Shown in pieces: positions 52,409 to 63,413 of a stretch of DNA of 64,000 nt; the stretch's first letter is position 1; each line of letters begins with the position of its first letter. The stretch is from Gordonia iterans (GTDB lineage Bacteria; Actinomycetota; Actinomycetes; Mycobacteriales; Mycobacteriaceae): assembly GCF_002993285.1 (NCBI RefSeq), contig NZ_CP027433.1, positions 2,170,001 to 2,234,000 on the forward strand, in the 5' to 3' direction. The notes under the pieces were generated by a model. It made no database searches. It was given only the letters and a program-made list of their open reading frames with translations, and was not told the DNA's origin. The position numbers were made by a program, and so were the translations under genes.

Positions 52409-52618
52409 GCGGGGTGATCCTCCTGTGTCATCGGCGGCTGGGCCAGATGTGCCTGCCGCGAGCGTCACGGCGCGGGCACCATGCTATCGCAGCGGTCACA
52501 GCCGCCCGGCGACCGACCGGGCGCGGCGCGGGCCGTGCGCGGTGAGCGCCGTGCGCCTCGGCCGCCGTGCCGAGCGCGCGGATCGCCATGCCGGTCGAGC
52601 GGAGTCGAGGCCCAGTGA

Positions 52619-52624
52619 CACAAT
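52619..52624 (+). promoter_or_regulatory. -10-like CACAAT for possibly leaderless hydrolase gene
   Basis: CACAAT ends 6 nt before the ATG at 52631 and no ribosome site is present. The geometry fits a leaderless transcript for the metallo-hydrolase and hisS. The preceding 200 bp (52409-52618) hold no gene. Confidence 0.4.
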
Positions 52625-52630
52625 GGACGC

Positions 52631-53341
52631 ATGCTCATCACCGGCTTCCCCGCGGGGATGTTCCAGACCAACTGCTACGTGGTCGCCGACGAGTCGTCGG
52701 GCGAGGCCATCGTCATCGACCCTGGTCAGGATGCGGCGCCGCAGGTGCGGTCCGTGCTCGCCGACCGCGGCCTCACGCCGGTCGCCGTCTTCCTGACGCA
52801 CGGGCACCTGGATCACACCTGGAACGCGCAGGAACTCGCCGACGAGTACTCGATCCCGGTGTACATCCACCCCGACGACCGCGCCATGCTGGCGGATCCG
52901 GGCGAGGGTCTGGGCAAGGCGCTGGCGACGATGATCGGCGTCATGAAGTTCCGCGAGCCGGAGAAGGTGATCGAGTTCGCCGACGGTGAGGAGATCGAGA
53001 TCGCGGGCATCCGCTGGAAGGTCGATCACGCACCCGGTCACACCCGCGGCAGCGTCTTGCTGACCACCGAGTTGCCCGCCGACGGTCCCGGCCGAACGTC
53101 GGCCGTTCCCGTCTGCTTCAGTGGTGACGTGCTGTTCCAGGGCTCTATCGGGCGCACCGATCTGCCCGGCGGCGACCATCAGCAACTGCTGGACTCGATC
53201 ACCGAGCGGATCCTGCCGAAGCCCGATGAGACCGTCGTGCTCCCCGGCCACGGACCGCAGACGACCGTCGGCGCCGAGCGGACCACCAACCCGTTCCTGG
53301 CCGGTTCACTGGACATCAAGAAGGGACGTTTCGGACTGTGA
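52631..53341 (+). CDS. Metallo-beta-lactamase-fold hydrolase (glyoxalase II-like)
   Basis: A 236-aa hydrolase. The metal motif THGHLDHTW (about 56-64) has the HxHxDH pattern; further ligands are the His of [10 protein letters not shown] and the Asp of CFSGDVLF, and the final His is in [10 protein letters not shown]. It matches Rv2581c by position, annotated as glyoxalase II-like; the real thioester substrate is unknown. GTGA overlap with hisS. Confidence 0.9.
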   Translation: MLITGFPAGMFQTNCYVVADESSGEAIVIDPGQDAAPQVRSVLADRGLTPVAVFLTHGHLDHTWNAQELADEYSIPVYIHPDDRAMLADPGEGLGKALATMIGVMKFREPEKVIEFADGEEIEIAGIRWKVDHAPGHTRGSVLLTTELPADGPGRTSAVPVCFSGDVLFQGSIGRTDLPGGDHQQLLDSITERILPKPDETVVLPGHGPQTTVGAERTTNPFLAGSLDIKKGRFGL

Positions 53342-54603
53342 GCGGAGAATTCACCGCACCCAAGGGGGTGCCGGACTACTTCCCGCCGGCCTCCGCCGAC
53401 TTTCTGACCGTCCGCAACGCCTTGACCGACGCTGCACACCGCGCCGGCTACGGCCACATCGAGCTGCCGATCTTCGAGGACACGGCGCTCTTCGCGCGCG
53501 GCGTCGGGGAGTCCACGGACGTGGTCAGCAAGGAGATGTACACCTTCGCCGACCGCGGAGGCCGGACCGTCACGCTGCGGCCGGAGGGCACCGCCGGGGT
53601 GATGCGCGCGGTGATCCAGCACGGTCTCGATCGTGGACAGCTCCCGGTCAAGGTCTGCTACTCCGGACCGTTCTTCCGTTACGAGCGACCGCAGGCCGGG
53701 CGGTACCGACAGCTGCAGCAGGTGGGCGTCGAGGCGATCGGCGTCGACGATCCCGCCCTGGACGCCGAGGTGATCGCCGTCGCCGACGAGGGTTATCGGC
53801 GGCTCGGCCTGTCCGGCTACCGGCTGGAGCTGACCTCGCTCGGCGACGACACGTGCCGGCCGCAGTACCGGGAAGTGTTGCAGGAATTCCTCTTGGGCCT
53901 TGATCTGGACGAGGCCACGCGCGAGCGCGCCCGGCTCAATCCGCTGCGCGTGCTCGACGACAAGCGGCCGGAGGTCAAGGAGATGACTGCCGGTGCGCCG
54001 CTGATGATCGATCACCTCAGCGAGTCCGCGCGTGAGCACTTCGCTGCCGTCGGCAAGCACCTCGACCAGCTCGGGGTGAAGTACGAACTGAATCCGCGCC
54101 TGGTCCGCGGCCTGGACTACTACACCAAGACGACGTTCGAGTTCGTGCACGACGGCCTCGGCGCGCAGTCCGGCATCGGCGGCGGCGGGCGGTACGACGG
54201 ACTGATGAAGCAGATCGGCGGCAAGCAGGACCTCTCCGGCATCGGCTTCGGCATCGGCGTGGACCGCACGGTGCTGGCGTTGGCCGCCGAGGACGTCTCG
54301 GTGGCCGGGCAGGGACGGGTGCAGGTCTACGGTGTGCCGCTGGGCGCCGACGCCAAGGACGAGCTGGTGGCCGTCGCGGGGCGGCTGCGTGAGCACGGCA
54401 TCAGCGTGGATCTCGCCTACGGCGACCGCGGCCTCAAGGGGGCGATGAAAGCCGCCGACCGGTCCGGCGCCCGGCTCGCGCTGGTTCTGGGGGCGAACGA
54501 GCTGGCCGAGCGCACCGTCGAGGTGAAGGATCTCGCGACGGGCGAGCAGTCTTCGATCGCGCTCGACGAGGTCGTCGCCGACCTCTCCGCACGCCTGGCC
54601 TGA
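53338..54603 (+). CDS. hisS: Histidyl-tRNA synthetase
   Basis: A 421-aa class II synthetase. Motif 1 region [11 protein letters not shown], motif 2 [20 protein letters not shown], the His-specific [15 protein letters not shown] (HisA) and the HisB-like [12 protein letters not shown] are present, with the anticodon-binding domain after about 325. Translationally coupled to the hydrolase upstream. Confidence 0.97.
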   Translation: MSGEFTAPKGVPDYFPPASADFLTVRNALTDAAHRAGYGHIELPIFEDTALFARGVGESTDVVSKEMYTFADRGGRTVTLRPEGTAGVMRAVIQHGLDRGQLPVKVCYSGPFFRYERPQAGRYRQLQQVGVEAIGVDDPALDAEVIAVADEGYRRLGLSGYRLELTSLGDDTCRPQYREVLQEFLLGLDLDEATRERARLNPLRVLDDKRPEVKEMTAGAPLMIDHLSESAREHFAAVGKHLDQLGVKYELNPRLVRGLDYYTKTTFEFVHDGLGAQSGIGGGGRYDGLMKQIGGKQDLSGIGFGIGVDRTVLALAAEDVSVAGQGRVQVYGVPLGADAKDELVAVAGRLREHGISVDLAYGDRGLKGAMKAADRSGARLALVLGANELAERTVEVKDLATGEQSSIALDEVVADLSARLA

Positions 54604-54623
54604 GGCGTTCGGGCCTGCTGCGG

Positions 54624-55484
54624 CTACAGGTCGTTGGTGGCGAAGGTGTCGCACCGGCGGGGTTCGCCGCTGTCGTAGCCGATGGTGAACCACCGGACGC
54701 GCTGCGCCGACGAGCCGTGCGTCCAGCCCTCGGGGTTGGAGTTGGCGCCCTGGATCGTGTCGTCGCCGATGGCCTTGGCCGTCTGGATGATGTTCGAGAT
54801 CTGCTGGTCGGTCAACGGTTCGATGAATCCCTTGCCCGATCCGCGTTGCGCGTGGTGGAACCACACTCCGGCCAGGCAGTCGGCCTGGAGTTCGATGCGG
54901 ACCGAGCCGTCGTTGCCCATGCGCTGGCCCTTGGCGAGAACCCCGGTGAGGTTCTCCACGTGGTGCGCGAACTCGTGCGCCACCACGTACTCCTGTGCGG
55001 CCGCCCCGTCGGAGCCGCCCATCCGCTTGAGGTCGGCGAAGAACGTCGGGTCGAAGTACGCCGTTTCGTCGGCGGGACAGTAGAACGGGCCCATCGCCGA
55101 CGTCGCGTGACCACACGCGGTGGTGACCGCGCCGCTGAAGATGACCGTCTTCGGTGAGGTGTAGCCCTTCATCAGCGTCGGCCAGACCTCGTTCAGGCTC
55201 GCCACGGTCGCCGTGATGATGCAGACCGAGTCGCCGGCGTTCGCCTTCTCGACGGTGCACGAGTCGATGTGCTGTTGCAGTTCGGCGTTGGTGCCGGTCT
55301 CGTTCGCCTGCTGGTACGAGTTCGGGCTCGAACCGGTCAGATCACCGGGATTGAGGCCGAACAGCAGCGCGACGACGGTCAACAGCAGGCCCGCGCCGCC
55401 GCCGAGCGCGATCTTGCCGCCGTTGCCGCCACCGCCTGCACTGACACCGCCGGTGTCGAATCCACCACTGCCCTGGAAAGTCAC
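54624..55484 (-). CDS. Neutral zinc metallopeptidase (YpfJ-type), membrane-anchored
   Basis: A 286-aa protein. After a Gly-rich N-terminus (about 4-28) there is one membrane helix (about 32-50); the outer domain holds the zinc motif [15 protein letters not shown] (HExxH) and a downstream [11 protein letters not shown] that supplies the third ligand, as in the Zn_peptidase (YpfJ) family. Four Cys are positioned for disulfides. Physiological substrates are unknown. It is convergent with hisS and divergent from aspS. Confidence 0.9.
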   Translation of the reverse strand: MTFQGSGGFDTGGVSAGGGGNGGKIALGGGAGLLLTVVALLFGLNPGDLTGSSPNSYQQANETGTNAELQQHIDSCTVEKANAGDSVCIITATVASLNEVWPTLMKGYTSPKTVIFSGAVTTACGHATSAMGPFYCPADETAYFDPTFFADLKRMGGSDGAAAQEYVVAHEFAHHVENLTGVLAKGQRMGNDGSVRIELQADCLAGVWFHHAQRGSGKGFIEPLTDQQISNIIQTAKAIGDDTIQGANSNPEGWTHGSSAQRVRWFTIGYDSGEPRRCDTFATNDL

Positions 55485-55624
55485 CCGCTCATGATGACAC
55501 GCTTGCGCCCGATCGGGTCCAAGAGCGGACCGGAACGTGCGGGCGGGATGCCGACGCACCGGCACGCCCACTACGATGGAGGGTCGAGTATGTCTGCCGT
55601 CCTTCCGCCGCTGAAAGGAATTCA

Positions 55625-57454
55625 GTGCTTCGCACCCATCTCGCCGGGTCACTCCGTCGTGAGAACGCCAACCAGACCGTCACCGTCGCAGGTTGGGTCG
55701 CCCGCCGCCGGGATCACGGAGGGGTCGTGTTCATCGATCTGCGCGACGCCTCCGGGCTGGTGCAGGTGGTCTTCCGCGACGAGCAGGTGGCCGAGGCGGC
55801 CCACCGGTTGCGCGCGGAGTACTGCGTCCAGGTGACCGGCACCGTCGAGGTGCGCCCGGAGGGCAGCGAGAACGCGAACCTGGCCTCCGGCGCCGTCGAG
55901 ATCAACGCGCGTGAGCTCGTCGTGCTCAACGAATCGGCGCCGCTGCCGTTCCAGCTCGACGAGCATCCGGGCGAGGAGGCGCGCCTGCGGTACCGCTACC
56001 TGGACCTGCGGCGGGAGGGTCCGGCGCGGGCGCTGCGACTGCGTTCGCAGGCCAACGCCGCGGCCCGGGACGTGCTGGCCGCCAACCAGTTCGTGGAGAT
56101 CGAGACCCCGACGCTGACCCGGTCGACGCCGGAGGGTGCGCGAGACTTCCTGGTGCCGGCCCGCCTGCAGCCCGGAACGTTCTACGCGTTGCCGCAGAGT
56201 CCGCAGTTGTTCAAACAGCTGCTGATGGTGGCCGGGATGGAGCGCTACTACCAGATCGCCCGCTGCTACCGGGACGAAGACTTCCGCGCCGATCGCCAGC
56301 CCGAGTTCACCCAGCTCGACGTCGAGATGAGCTTCGTCGACGAGGACGACGTGATCGCCCTCGCCGAGCAGATTCTGGTCGCATTGTGGAAACTGATCGG
56401 CTACCAGATCCCGACGCCGATCCCGCGCATCACCTACGCCGAGGCCATGCGCCGGTTCGGCAGCGACAAGCCCGACCTGCGCTTCGGCATCGAGCTCGTC
56501 GAGTGCACCGAGTACTTCGCCGAGACGCCGTTCCGGGTCTTCCGGGCGCCCTACGTCGGCGCCGTGGTGATGCCGGGCGGCGCCGGGCAGCCGCGACGTC
56601 AACTGGACGCCTGGCAGGAGTGGGCCAAGCAGCGCGGAGCCAAGGGGCTGGCGTACGTCCTGGTCCAGGAGGACGGTGCGCTCACCGGTCCGGTCGCCAA
56701 GAACCTCTCCGACGCCGAGCGCGAAGGCCTGGCAGCGCATGTCGGTGCGCAGCCGGGTGACTGCATCTTCTTCGCGGCAGGCGCCGTGAAGCCGATGCGT
56801 GCGCTGCTGGGGGCGGCACGCAACGAGATCGCCGACAAGCTGGGTCTGATCAAGCCCGGGGAGTGGGCGTTCACCTGGGTCGTCGACGCGCCGCTGTTCG
56901 AGCCGGCCGACGATGCGACGGCATCCGGAGACGTCGCCGTCGGGACCGGTGCGTGGACCGCAGTGCACCACGCCTTCACCTCGCCCAAGCCGGAGTCGCT
57001 GGAGAACCTCGAGGCCGATCCGGGAGGGGCCCTGGCCTACGCCTACGACATCGTCTGCAACGGCAACGAGATCGGCGGAGGCTCGATCCGCATCCACCGT
57101 CGCGACGTGCAGGAGCGGGTCTTCGAGATCATGGGGATCGACCACGACGAGGCGCAGGAGAAGTTCGGCTTCCTGCTCGACGCCTTCGCCTTCGGCGCAC
57201 CGCCGCACGGCGGCATCGCCTTCGGCTGGGATCGCATCACCGCCCTGCTGGCCGGTGAGCCGTCGATTCGCGAGGTGATCGCGTTCCCGAAGTCCGGCGG
57301 CGGCGTGGATCCGCTGACCGACGCGCCCGCACCGATCACCCCTGAGCAGCGCAAGGAGTCGGGCATCGACGCCAAGCCCAAGGCGGCCCCGAAGACCGAG
57401 TCCCCGAACGCCGAGGCGCATTCCGGTACCGCCGAACCCGCGAAGGTTCAGTAG
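55625..57454 (+). CDS. aspS: Aspartyl-tRNA synthetase
   Basis: A 609-aa bacterial-type enzyme. An N-terminal OB anticodon domain ([21 protein letters not shown]), motif 2 [20 protein letters not shown], the GAD insertion domain (about 300-420) and motif 3 [13 protein letters not shown] are seen. The C-terminal 45 residues are a low-complexity Ala/Pro/Lys extension. AAAGGA precedes the GTG. Members from actinobacteria without AsnS charge both tRNA-Asp and tRNA-Asn; whether this one does cannot be told here. Confidence 0.96.
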   Translation: MLRTHLAGSLRRENANQTVTVAGWVARRRDHGGVVFIDLRDASGLVQVVFRDEQVAEAAHRLRAEYCVQVTGTVEVRPEGSENANLASGAVEINARELVVLNESAPLPFQLDEHPGEEARLRYRYLDLRREGPARALRLRSQANAAARDVLAANQFVEIETPTLTRSTPEGARDFLVPARLQPGTFYALPQSPQLFKQLLMVAGMERYYQIARCYRDEDFRADRQPEFTQLDVEMSFVDEDDVIALAEQILVALWKLIGYQIPTPIPRITYAEAMRRFGSDKPDLRFGIELVECTEYFAETPFRVFRAPYVGAVVMPGGAGQPRRQLDAWQEWAKQRGAKGLAYVLVQEDGALTGPVAKNLSDAEREGLAAHVGAQPGDCIFFAAGAVKPMRALLGAARNEIADKLGLIKPGEWAFTWVVDAPLFEPADDATASGDVAVGTGAWTAVHHAFTSPKPESLENLEADPGGALAYAYDIVCNGNEIGGGSIRIHRRDVQERVFEIMGIDHDEAQEKFGFLLDAFAFGAPPHGGIAFGWDRITALLAGEPSIREVIAFPKSGGGVDPLTDAPAPITPEQRKESGIDAKPKAAPKTESPNAEAHSGTAEPAKVQ

Positions 57455-57465
57455 ACGGCGAACCG

Positions 57466-58590
57466 ATGACCGTGATCGAGCAAGCTCTGCTCACCGAGGC
57501 TCTCGCCACCGGTGAGGCTCTGCTGACCCGCCGGGCCGGGGCCCAGGTGACTCTGACCGACCCGGACGATCTCGGCGGGACCGGACGCAGCACGGTGGTG
57601 CGCGCCCGGCTGGTGGAGAATCCGCTGACGTCCGGGCGCACCGTCGTCATCAAGGTGATCGACGACGACGCCCCGTCGGCGCCGTTCCTGCGGGAGGTCG
57701 CCGCCTACCGGTACGCCACCGCGCTGCCGAACAGTTCGCGGCCCGGGCCGCAATTGGTCGCGGTCGACGAGAAGGCCCGGGTCCTGGTGCTGACCGACCT
57801 CGGTCACGGTCGTGGGATGATCGAGTTGCTGGGGGAGGACCGGGGTGCGGCGGCGCGTGCGGTCAGCGCCTGGGGGCAGGCGCTGGGCCGGATGCACGCG
57901 GCCACGATGGGCGGTGAGGAGGACTTCGGCGCCCTGCTGCGCCGGACCGCCGGGCGCGGGCCCGCCGCGGATGTCGACGAAGTGCAGCGGCAGGTGCTCG
58001 CCGCGCGCGACGGTGCGCCGGCCCTCGCCGACCGCCTCGGCATCGCCTTGTCGCCGCGGCTCGCCGCCGACCTGGATTCGGGGCTGTGCCTGTTCGACGC
58101 CGGGGATCTGCGGGCGTTCAGTCCGTCGGACGTGGGCCCGGAGAACATTTTGATCAACGAGGACGGCGTCCAGTTCATGGACTACGAGCTGGGGGCCTTC
58201 CGGGATGCCTCGCTCGACGTCGCCTACGCCCTGGTCACGTTCCCGGCCTATCTCGCCGAGTCGGCGGTCAGCTTCCGGGAGGACCTGGAGAAGATGCTGG
58301 TGGACGCCTGGCGCTCGGAGGTGCAGGGGCTGTGGCCGGTTCTCCGGCGCGATGCCGACACCGACCGGCGGCTGCTGGACGCGCGGGTCCTGTGGGTCTG
58401 GCTCAGCACGCACTGGATGGTCACCGGGGGCGCCAACGGGCACGACTGGGCGCTCAACACCGGCGATGCGCGCGTGGTGCTGACCCGCTGGGCCGATCTG
58501 GTCGATGCGGCGCGCCGGGCGCAGGACGCCGAGCTCGCCGCCGCCGCCGAGGAGATGGAGCACGCGCTGCGTCTCTTCTGGTTCGAGTGA
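57466..58590 (+). CDS. APH-like phosphotransferase fold protein with altered catalytic loop
   Basis: A 374-aa protein starting 11 nt after aspS. The fold is suggested by the N-terminal [21 protein letters not shown] (Lys and helix C Glu) and the late [14 protein letters not shown] followed by MDYELG. In aminoglycoside phosphotransferase-like kinases these would be HxDxxxxN and DxD; here the first is SPSDVGPEN, keeping Asp and Asn, and the second DYE. Activity is therefore possible but substrate unknown. It follows aspS and precedes rarA, probably in the same operon. Confidence 0.7.
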   Translation: MTVIEQALLTEALATGEALLTRRAGAQVTLTDPDDLGGTGRSTVVRARLVENPLTSGRTVVIKVIDDDAPSAPFLREVAAYRYATALPNSSRPGPQLVAVDEKARVLVLTDLGHGRGMIELLGEDRGAAARAVSAWGQALGRMHAATMGGEEDFGALLRRTAGRGPAADVDEVQRQVLAARDGAPALADRLGIALSPRLAADLDSGLCLFDAGDLRAFSPSDVGPENILINEDGVQFMDYELGAFRDASLDVAYALVTFPAYLAESAVSFREDLEKMLVDAWRSEVQGLWPVLRRDADTDRRLLDARVLWVWLSTHWMVTGGANGHDWALNTGDARVVLTRWADLVDAARRAQDAELAAAAEEMEHALRLFWFE

Positions 58591-58606
58591 GTCGGGTCCG
58601 GTGCCG

Positions 58607-60028
58607 ATGAACGACGATCCCGGGCTGTTCGCCGATCCGGCCGTCGCGGCCGCCGCCGGTCCCGGTGCCGTGGACTCCGCGGTTCCGGGTGCGCCGAGCC
58701 GCCCGCTCGCGGTCCGGATGCGGCCCGAGTCGCTCGACGAGATCGTCGGGCAGCAGCATCTGTTGGGCGAGCGCGCGCCGCTGCGGCGCATGATCGACGG
58801 CTCCGGTGCGTCGTCGGTGCTCCTGTACGGTCCGCCCGGCACCGGAAAGACGACCATGGCCTCGCTGATCAGCCGGGCGACCGGGGGCCGGTTCGAGGCG
58901 CTGTCGGCCCTGTCCGCGGGGGTCAAAGAGGTGCGCGCGGTGATCGACATGGCCCGGCGGCGGCTCGCCCAGGGACAGCAGACCGTGCTCTTCATCGACG
59001 AGGTCCACCGGTTCTCCAAGACCCAGCAGGACGCGCTGCTGGACGCGGTGGAGAACCGCATCGTGCTGCTGGTGGCGGCGACCACCGAGAACCCGTCGTT
59101 CTCCGTCGTCGCTCCGCTGCTCTCGCGTTCGCTGGTGCTGCAGCTGCAGCCGTTGTCCGACGACGACGTCGCCGCGGTGGTCAATCGTGCGGTCGAGAGC
59201 CCGCGCGGGCTGGCCGGATCGGTCGAGCTGACCGACGATGCACTCGATCACCTGATCGCGGTGGCAGGCGGAGACGCCAGGCGCGCGCTGACGGCGCTCG
59301 AAGCGACCGCCGACGGCGTCCTGCGGGATGCGGCCGAAGCAGCCGGTGAGGGGGACGGCGATCCCGACCCGGTGCTCATCGAGGTGTCCGATGTGGAGTC
59401 GGCGATCGATCGCGCGGCCGTCCGGTACGACCGTGACGGCGATCAGCACTACGACGTGATCAGCGCCTTCATCAAGTCGATCCGCGGTTCCGACGTCGAC
59501 GCGGCACTGCACTATCTGGCCCGGATGATCGCCGCCGGGGAGGACCCGCGCTTCATCGCCCGCCGGCTGATGATCCATGCCAGCGAGGACATCGGCATGG
59601 CCGACCCGACGGCGCTGCAGTCGGCGGTCGCGGCCGCCCAGGTGGTGCAGCTGGTCGGCATGCCGGAGGCGCGCCTGGCCCTCACTCAGGCGACCATCCA
59701 TCTGGCGACCGCGCCGAAATCGGCGGGTGTGGTGAAGGCGATGGGCGAGTCCGCGGCCGACATCGCCGCCGGGCGAATCGGGAGCGTCCCGGCGCACCTG
59801 CGCGACGGTCACTACGGGGGCGCCAAGGACCTCGGTCACGCGGTCGGCTACAAGTATCCGCACGAGTATCCCGGTGGCGTCGTGGCCCAGCAGTACGCGC
59901 CGGATCCGCTGGTCGGACGCGACTACTACCACCCGAGCGACCACGGCTTCGAGCGCGAACTGGGACCGCGCGTGGCACGCCTGCGCGGCATCGTGCGCAG
60001 GATCACAAAGGGCCCGCGCACGCGGTGA
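58607..60028 (+). CDS. rarA: Replication-associated recombination protein A (MgsA/RarA AAA+ ATPase)
   Basis: A 473-aa clamp-loader-like ATPase acting at stalled replication forks. Walker A is [11 protein letters not shown], Walker B is LFIDEVHRF, and sensor 1 is in AATTENPSF; the C-terminal tetramerisation region includes [19 protein letters not shown] and [19 protein letters not shown], typical of the family. The start at ATG 58607 is preferred to the GTG two codons earlier. Confidence 0.95.
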   Translation: MNDDPGLFADPAVAAAAGPGAVDSAVPGAPSRPLAVRMRPESLDEIVGQQHLLGERAPLRRMIDGSGASSVLLYGPPGTGKTTMASLISRATGGRFEALSALSAGVKEVRAVIDMARRRLAQGQQTVLFIDEVHRFSKTQQDALLDAVENRIVLLVAATTENPSFSVVAPLLSRSLVLQLQPLSDDDVAAVVNRAVESPRGLAGSVELTDDALDHLIAVAGGDARRALTALEATADGVLRDAAEAAGEGDGDPDPVLIEVSDVESAIDRAAVRYDRDGDQHYDVISAFIKSIRGSDVDAALHYLARMIAAGEDPRFIARRLMIHASEDIGMADPTALQSAVAAAQVVQLVGMPEARLALTQATIHLATAPKSAGVVKAMGESAADIAAGRIGSVPAHLRDGHYGGAKDLGHAVGYKYPHEYPGGVVAQQYAPDPLVGRDYYHPSDHGFERELGPRVARLRGIVRRITKGPRTR

Positions 60029-60237
60029 CGCGCACCGGGCGGCCGTCGATCTGCCGATGGTGACGACTGCCCCGTGGCGCACCGGGAGCGAGTGTGACAG
60101 ACGGGGTCAAAGGGGCAATCGATGCCGGAGGGTGGCTCAACCAGGCCACGACGGTAGGCTGGTGAGTCGCGTTCCATTTCCGTGTAGGAAAATGGAATCT
60201 CGCTGGAACCACCATCGACCCCGAGGACGACACCGCA
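60029..60237. promoter_or_regulatory. alaS leader region with hairpin
   Basis: 209 bp without a gene. At 60172-60196, TTCCATTTCC-N5-GGAAAATGGAA forms a nearly perfect 10-bp hairpin, with one bulged A. It lies about 42 nt before the alaS GTG and has no U-tract, so it looks more like a leader or operator element than a terminator. A TAGGCT at 60155-60160 could be the -10 box. No T-box hallmark was seen. Confidence 0.45.
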
Positions 60238-62964
60238 GTGCAGACGCATGACATCCGGAAGCGCTTCCTGGATCACTTCATCCGGGCCGGACACACCGAG
60301 GTGCCCAGCGCCTCGCTGATCCTCGACGATCCGAACCTGCTGTTCGTCAACGCGGGAATGGTGCCGTTCAAGCCGTACTTCCTGGGCGACCAGACCCCGC
60401 CCTATCAGCGCGCCACGAGCGTGCAGAAGTGTGTGCGGACGCTGGACATCGACGAGGTCGGCATCACCACTCGCCACAACACCTTCTTCCAGATGGCCGG
60501 GAACTTCTCGTTCGGCGACTACTTCAAGCGCGAGGCCATCGAGTTCGCCTGGTCGCTGCTCACCGATCCGGTCGAGGAGGGCGGCTACGGCATCGACCCG
60601 GAGAAGCTGTGGCCGACGGTGTACCTCGACGACGACGAGGCCGAGACCATCTGGCGCGACGTGATCGGCGTTCCGGCCGAGCGCATCCAGCGCCGCGGCA
60701 TGAAGGACAACTACTGGTCGATGGGCGTGCCCGGCCCATGCGGCCCCTGCTCGGAGATCTTCTACGACCGCGGCCCGGAATACGGGATCGAAGGGGGCCC
60801 GGAGGCCGACGAGGATCGCTACATCGAGATCTGGAATCTCGTGTTCATGCAGAACGAGCGCGGAGCCGGCGGCGCCAAAGAGGACTACGAGATCCTCGGG
60901 CCGCTGCCGAAGAAGAACATCGACACCGGCATGGGCATCGAGCGGGTGGCCTGCATCCTGCAGGGCGTCGACAACGTCTACGAGACCGACCTGCTCAAGC
61001 CGGTCATCGACCTGGCCTCCGAACTCAGCGGACGGGCCTACGGTGCGGGCAGCGGTGACGTTCGGCCCGCTCGCTCCGCTCCCGGCGCCGGTGACGACGA
61101 TGTGCGCTTCCGCGTGATCGCCGACCACTCGCGCACGGCCGTCATGCTGATCGGCGACGGCGTGGTCCCCGGCAACGACGGCCGCGGGTACGTCCTGCGG
61201 CGGCTGTTGCGCCGCGTCGTGCGCTCGATGCGCCTGCTCGGTGCGGATCAGCCGACCATGGGCGCGATCGTCGAGCGGGTGATCGAACTGATGAGTCCGT
61301 CGTACCCGGAACTGGCCGAGCAGCGCGACCACATCCGGTCGGTCGCCGTCGCCGAGGAGACCAGCTTCGCCAAGACACTGGCCTCGGGCTCCAAGCTCTT
61401 CGCCGACGCGGCTGCGGGCACCAAGAAGGCCGGCGGCACCCGGATCAGCGGCGACGACGCCTTCGCCCTGCACGACACCTACGGCTTCCCGATCGATCTG
61501 ACCCTGGAGATGGCCGCCGAAGCCGGTCTCGAGGTCGATCGCGACGGCTTCGCCGAGTTGATGGCCGAGCAGCGCAGCCGCGCCAAGGCCGACGCGACCG
61601 CCCGCAAGTCCGGCCACGCAGATCTTTCGGTCTACCGCGACTTCCTCGATCGCGGGCCGACAGAGTTCACCGGCTTCGACGAGCTGGTGTCCCAGGCACG
61701 GGTGCTGGGCATGATCGCCGGTGGCGAGCGGGTGCGGTCGGCGACACCGGGCACCGAACTGGAAGTGATCCTCGATCGCAGTCCGCTCTACGCCGAGTCC
61801 GGCGGCCAGCTCGCCGACACCGGCGCCATCACCACGGCCACCGGTGCGCGGCTGCGCGTCAAGGACGTGCAGAAGCTGAACAAGCGGGTGTGGCTGCACA
61901 AGGTGGTGGTCGAGGAGGGCGAGGTCGTCGAGGGCGACGAGGTGCTCGCCTCGGTGGACGCGGGCTGGCGGCACGGCGCGACCCAGGGCCACTCGGGCAC
62001 CCACCTCGTGCACGCCGCGCTGCGGCAGATCCTCGGTCCCACCGCGACCCAGGCCGGTTCGCTGAACCGCCCCGGATACCTGCGCTTCGACTTTCACGCC
62101 GCGGCGCCGCTGTCGGAGTCGCAGCGCGCCGAGATCGAGCAGATCAGCAACGAGGCCGTGGAGGCGAACTACCGGGTCAACACCTTCGAGACTGATTTGG
62201 CCAAAGCCAAACAGATGGGCGCGCTCGCACTGTTCGGGGAGAACTACGGCGACCAGGTTCGGGTGGTGGAGATCGGCGGACCGTTCTCCATGGAGCTGTG
62301 CGGCGGCACCCACGTCGAGAGCTCGGCACAGATCGGACCGGTCACCGTGATCGGCGAAGGGTCGGTCGGGTCCGGCGTCCGCCGTGTGGAGGCGTACGTG
62401 GGGATGGACTCGCTGCGCTATCTCTCCAAGGAACGGGCGCTGATGGCAGGTCTGGCATCCTCGCTGAAGGTGCCGTCCGAGCAGGTGCCCGACCGCGTCG
62501 AGCAGTTGGTGACCCGGCTGCGCGAGGCCGAGAAGGCCCTGGACGCGGTGCGTGCCGAGCAGGCGCGCGCGGCGGTCGTCGGCCTGATCGACGACGCCGA
62601 GACGGTGGAGGGCACGCTGGTCGTGGCCGGGCGGATCGCCGACGGCGTCGACGCCAACGGCCTGCGCGGGCTGGCCACCGAACTGCGGGGCAAGGTCGCC
62701 GATCGCGATGCCGTCGTCGCGCTGTTCTCGGTGGACGGCGAGAAGGTGCCCTTCGTCGTCGCCACCACCGACGCGGCGCGCGATCGCGGACTCAAGGCCG
62801 GTGACCTGGTCCGCGAGGTGGCGCCGCTGGTCTCCGGTCGCGGCGGCGGAAAGCCGGACCTGGCGCAGGGCTCGGGAAGCGACGCCGGCGGCATCGACGC
62901 GGCACTTCGCCGGGTGCGAGAAGTGGTAGGGGATCGGCACCACGGCTCCGCTCGGCGACCGTGA
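60238..62964 (+). CDS. alaS: Alanyl-tRNA synthetase
   Basis: A 908-aa synthetase with catalytic, tRNA-recognition, editing and C-Ala domains in order. Motif 2-like [20 protein letters not shown], motif 3 [16 protein letters not shown], and the editing zinc site [16 protein letters not shown] with a late CGGTHVES are intact. An extra low-complexity segment (about 267-283, [17 protein letters not shown]) interrupts the catalytic part. GAGGA is 10 nt before the GTG. It overlaps ruvX by 4 nt. Confidence 0.97.
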   Translation: MQTHDIRKRFLDHFIRAGHTEVPSASLILDDPNLLFVNAGMVPFKPYFLGDQTPPYQRATSVQKCVRTLDIDEVGITTRHNTFFQMAGNFSFGDYFKREAIEFAWSLLTDPVEEGGYGIDPEKLWPTVYLDDDEAETIWRDVIGVPAERIQRRGMKDNYWSMGVPGPCGPCSEIFYDRGPEYGIEGGPEADEDRYIEIWNLVFMQNERGAGGAKEDYEILGPLPKKNIDTGMGIERVACILQGVDNVYETDLLKPVIDLASELSGRAYGAGSGDVRPARSAPGAGDDDVRFRVIADHSRTAVMLIGDGVVPGNDGRGYVLRRLLRRVVRSMRLLGADQPTMGAIVERVIELMSPSYPELAEQRDHIRSVAVAEETSFAKTLASGSKLFADAAAGTKKAGGTRISGDDAFALHDTYGFPIDLTLEMAAEAGLEVDRDGFAELMAEQRSRAKADATARKSGHADLSVYRDFLDRGPTEFTGFDELVSQARVLGMIAGGERVRSATPGTELEVILDRSPLYAESGGQLADTGAITTATGARLRVKDVQKLNKRVWLHKVVVEEGEVVEGDEVLASVDAGWRHGATQGHSGTHLVHAALRQILGPTATQAGSLNRPGYLRFDFHAAAPLSESQRAEIEQISNEAVEANYRVNTFETDLAKAKQMGALALFGENYGDQVRVVEIGGPFSMELCGGTHVESSAQIGPVTVIGEGSVGSGVRRVEAYVGMDSLRYLSKERALMAGLASSLKVPSEQVPDRVEQLVTRLREAEKALDAVRAEQARAAVVGLIDDAETVEGTLVVAGRIADGVDANGLRGLATELRGKVADRDAVVALFSVDGEKVPFVVATTDAARDRGLKAGDLVREVAPLVSGRGGGKPDLAQGSGSDAGGIDAALRRVREVVGDRHHGSARRP

Positions 62965-63413
62965 TCGCTCCGCGGGGACGGCGCCTCGGCATCGACGTCG
63001 GGAGCGTCCGGGTGGGCGTCGCAGTCTGCGATCCGGACGGGATCCTGGCGACGCCGGTGGAGACCGTGCAGCGGACGTCCGACGACGCCGACGTGCGCCG
63101 GATTGCGGTGATCGCCGCCGAGTACGAGGTGGTGCAGGTGGTGATCGGTCTGCCGCGAACCCTGCGGAACACCGAGGGCGCGGCCGTGGAGGCCGCGCGC
63201 GCCTTCGGAGAGGCGATCGCCGCCGCGATCGACCCGGTGCCGGTGATCTACCACGACGAACGACTCACGACGGTGACCGCGGCCGGTGCTCTGCGTGCCA
63301 GTGGCCGCAAGGGAAAGGCTGCGCGCGCCGTCATCGATCAAGCCGCCGCGGTCGCTATCCTTCAGGGATGGCTCGACACGCACCGCAGCGGAGGATGGGG
63401 CGCCAGTGACTGA
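62961..63413 (+). CDS. ruvX: Holliday junction resolvase-like YqgF/RuvX
   Basis: A 150-aa RNase H-fold protein. [18 protein letters not shown] at the start has the first catalytic Asp, [13 protein letters not shown] the middle block, and [17 protein letters not shown] the DER signature. YqgF proteins act in rRNA maturation and possibly junction resolution. GTGA overlap with alaS; it overlaps the next gene by 8 nt. Confidence 0.93.
   Translation: MIAPRGRRLGIDVGSVRVGVAVCDPDGILATPVETVQRTSDDADVRRIAVIAAEYEVVQVVIGLPRTLRNTEGAAVEAARAFGEAIAAAIDPVPVIYHDERLTTVTAAGALRASGRKGKAARAVIDQAAAVAILQGWLDTHRSGGWGASD

Noticed and set aside
60029-60237. T-box riboswitch before alaS
   Set aside because: No T-box consensus sequence or specifier/antiterminator arrangement is seen; only one hairpin.
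59926-62943. 1005-codon minus-strand frame opposite alaS
   Set aside because: Antisense to a certain gene, no motif, typical codon-bias shadow.
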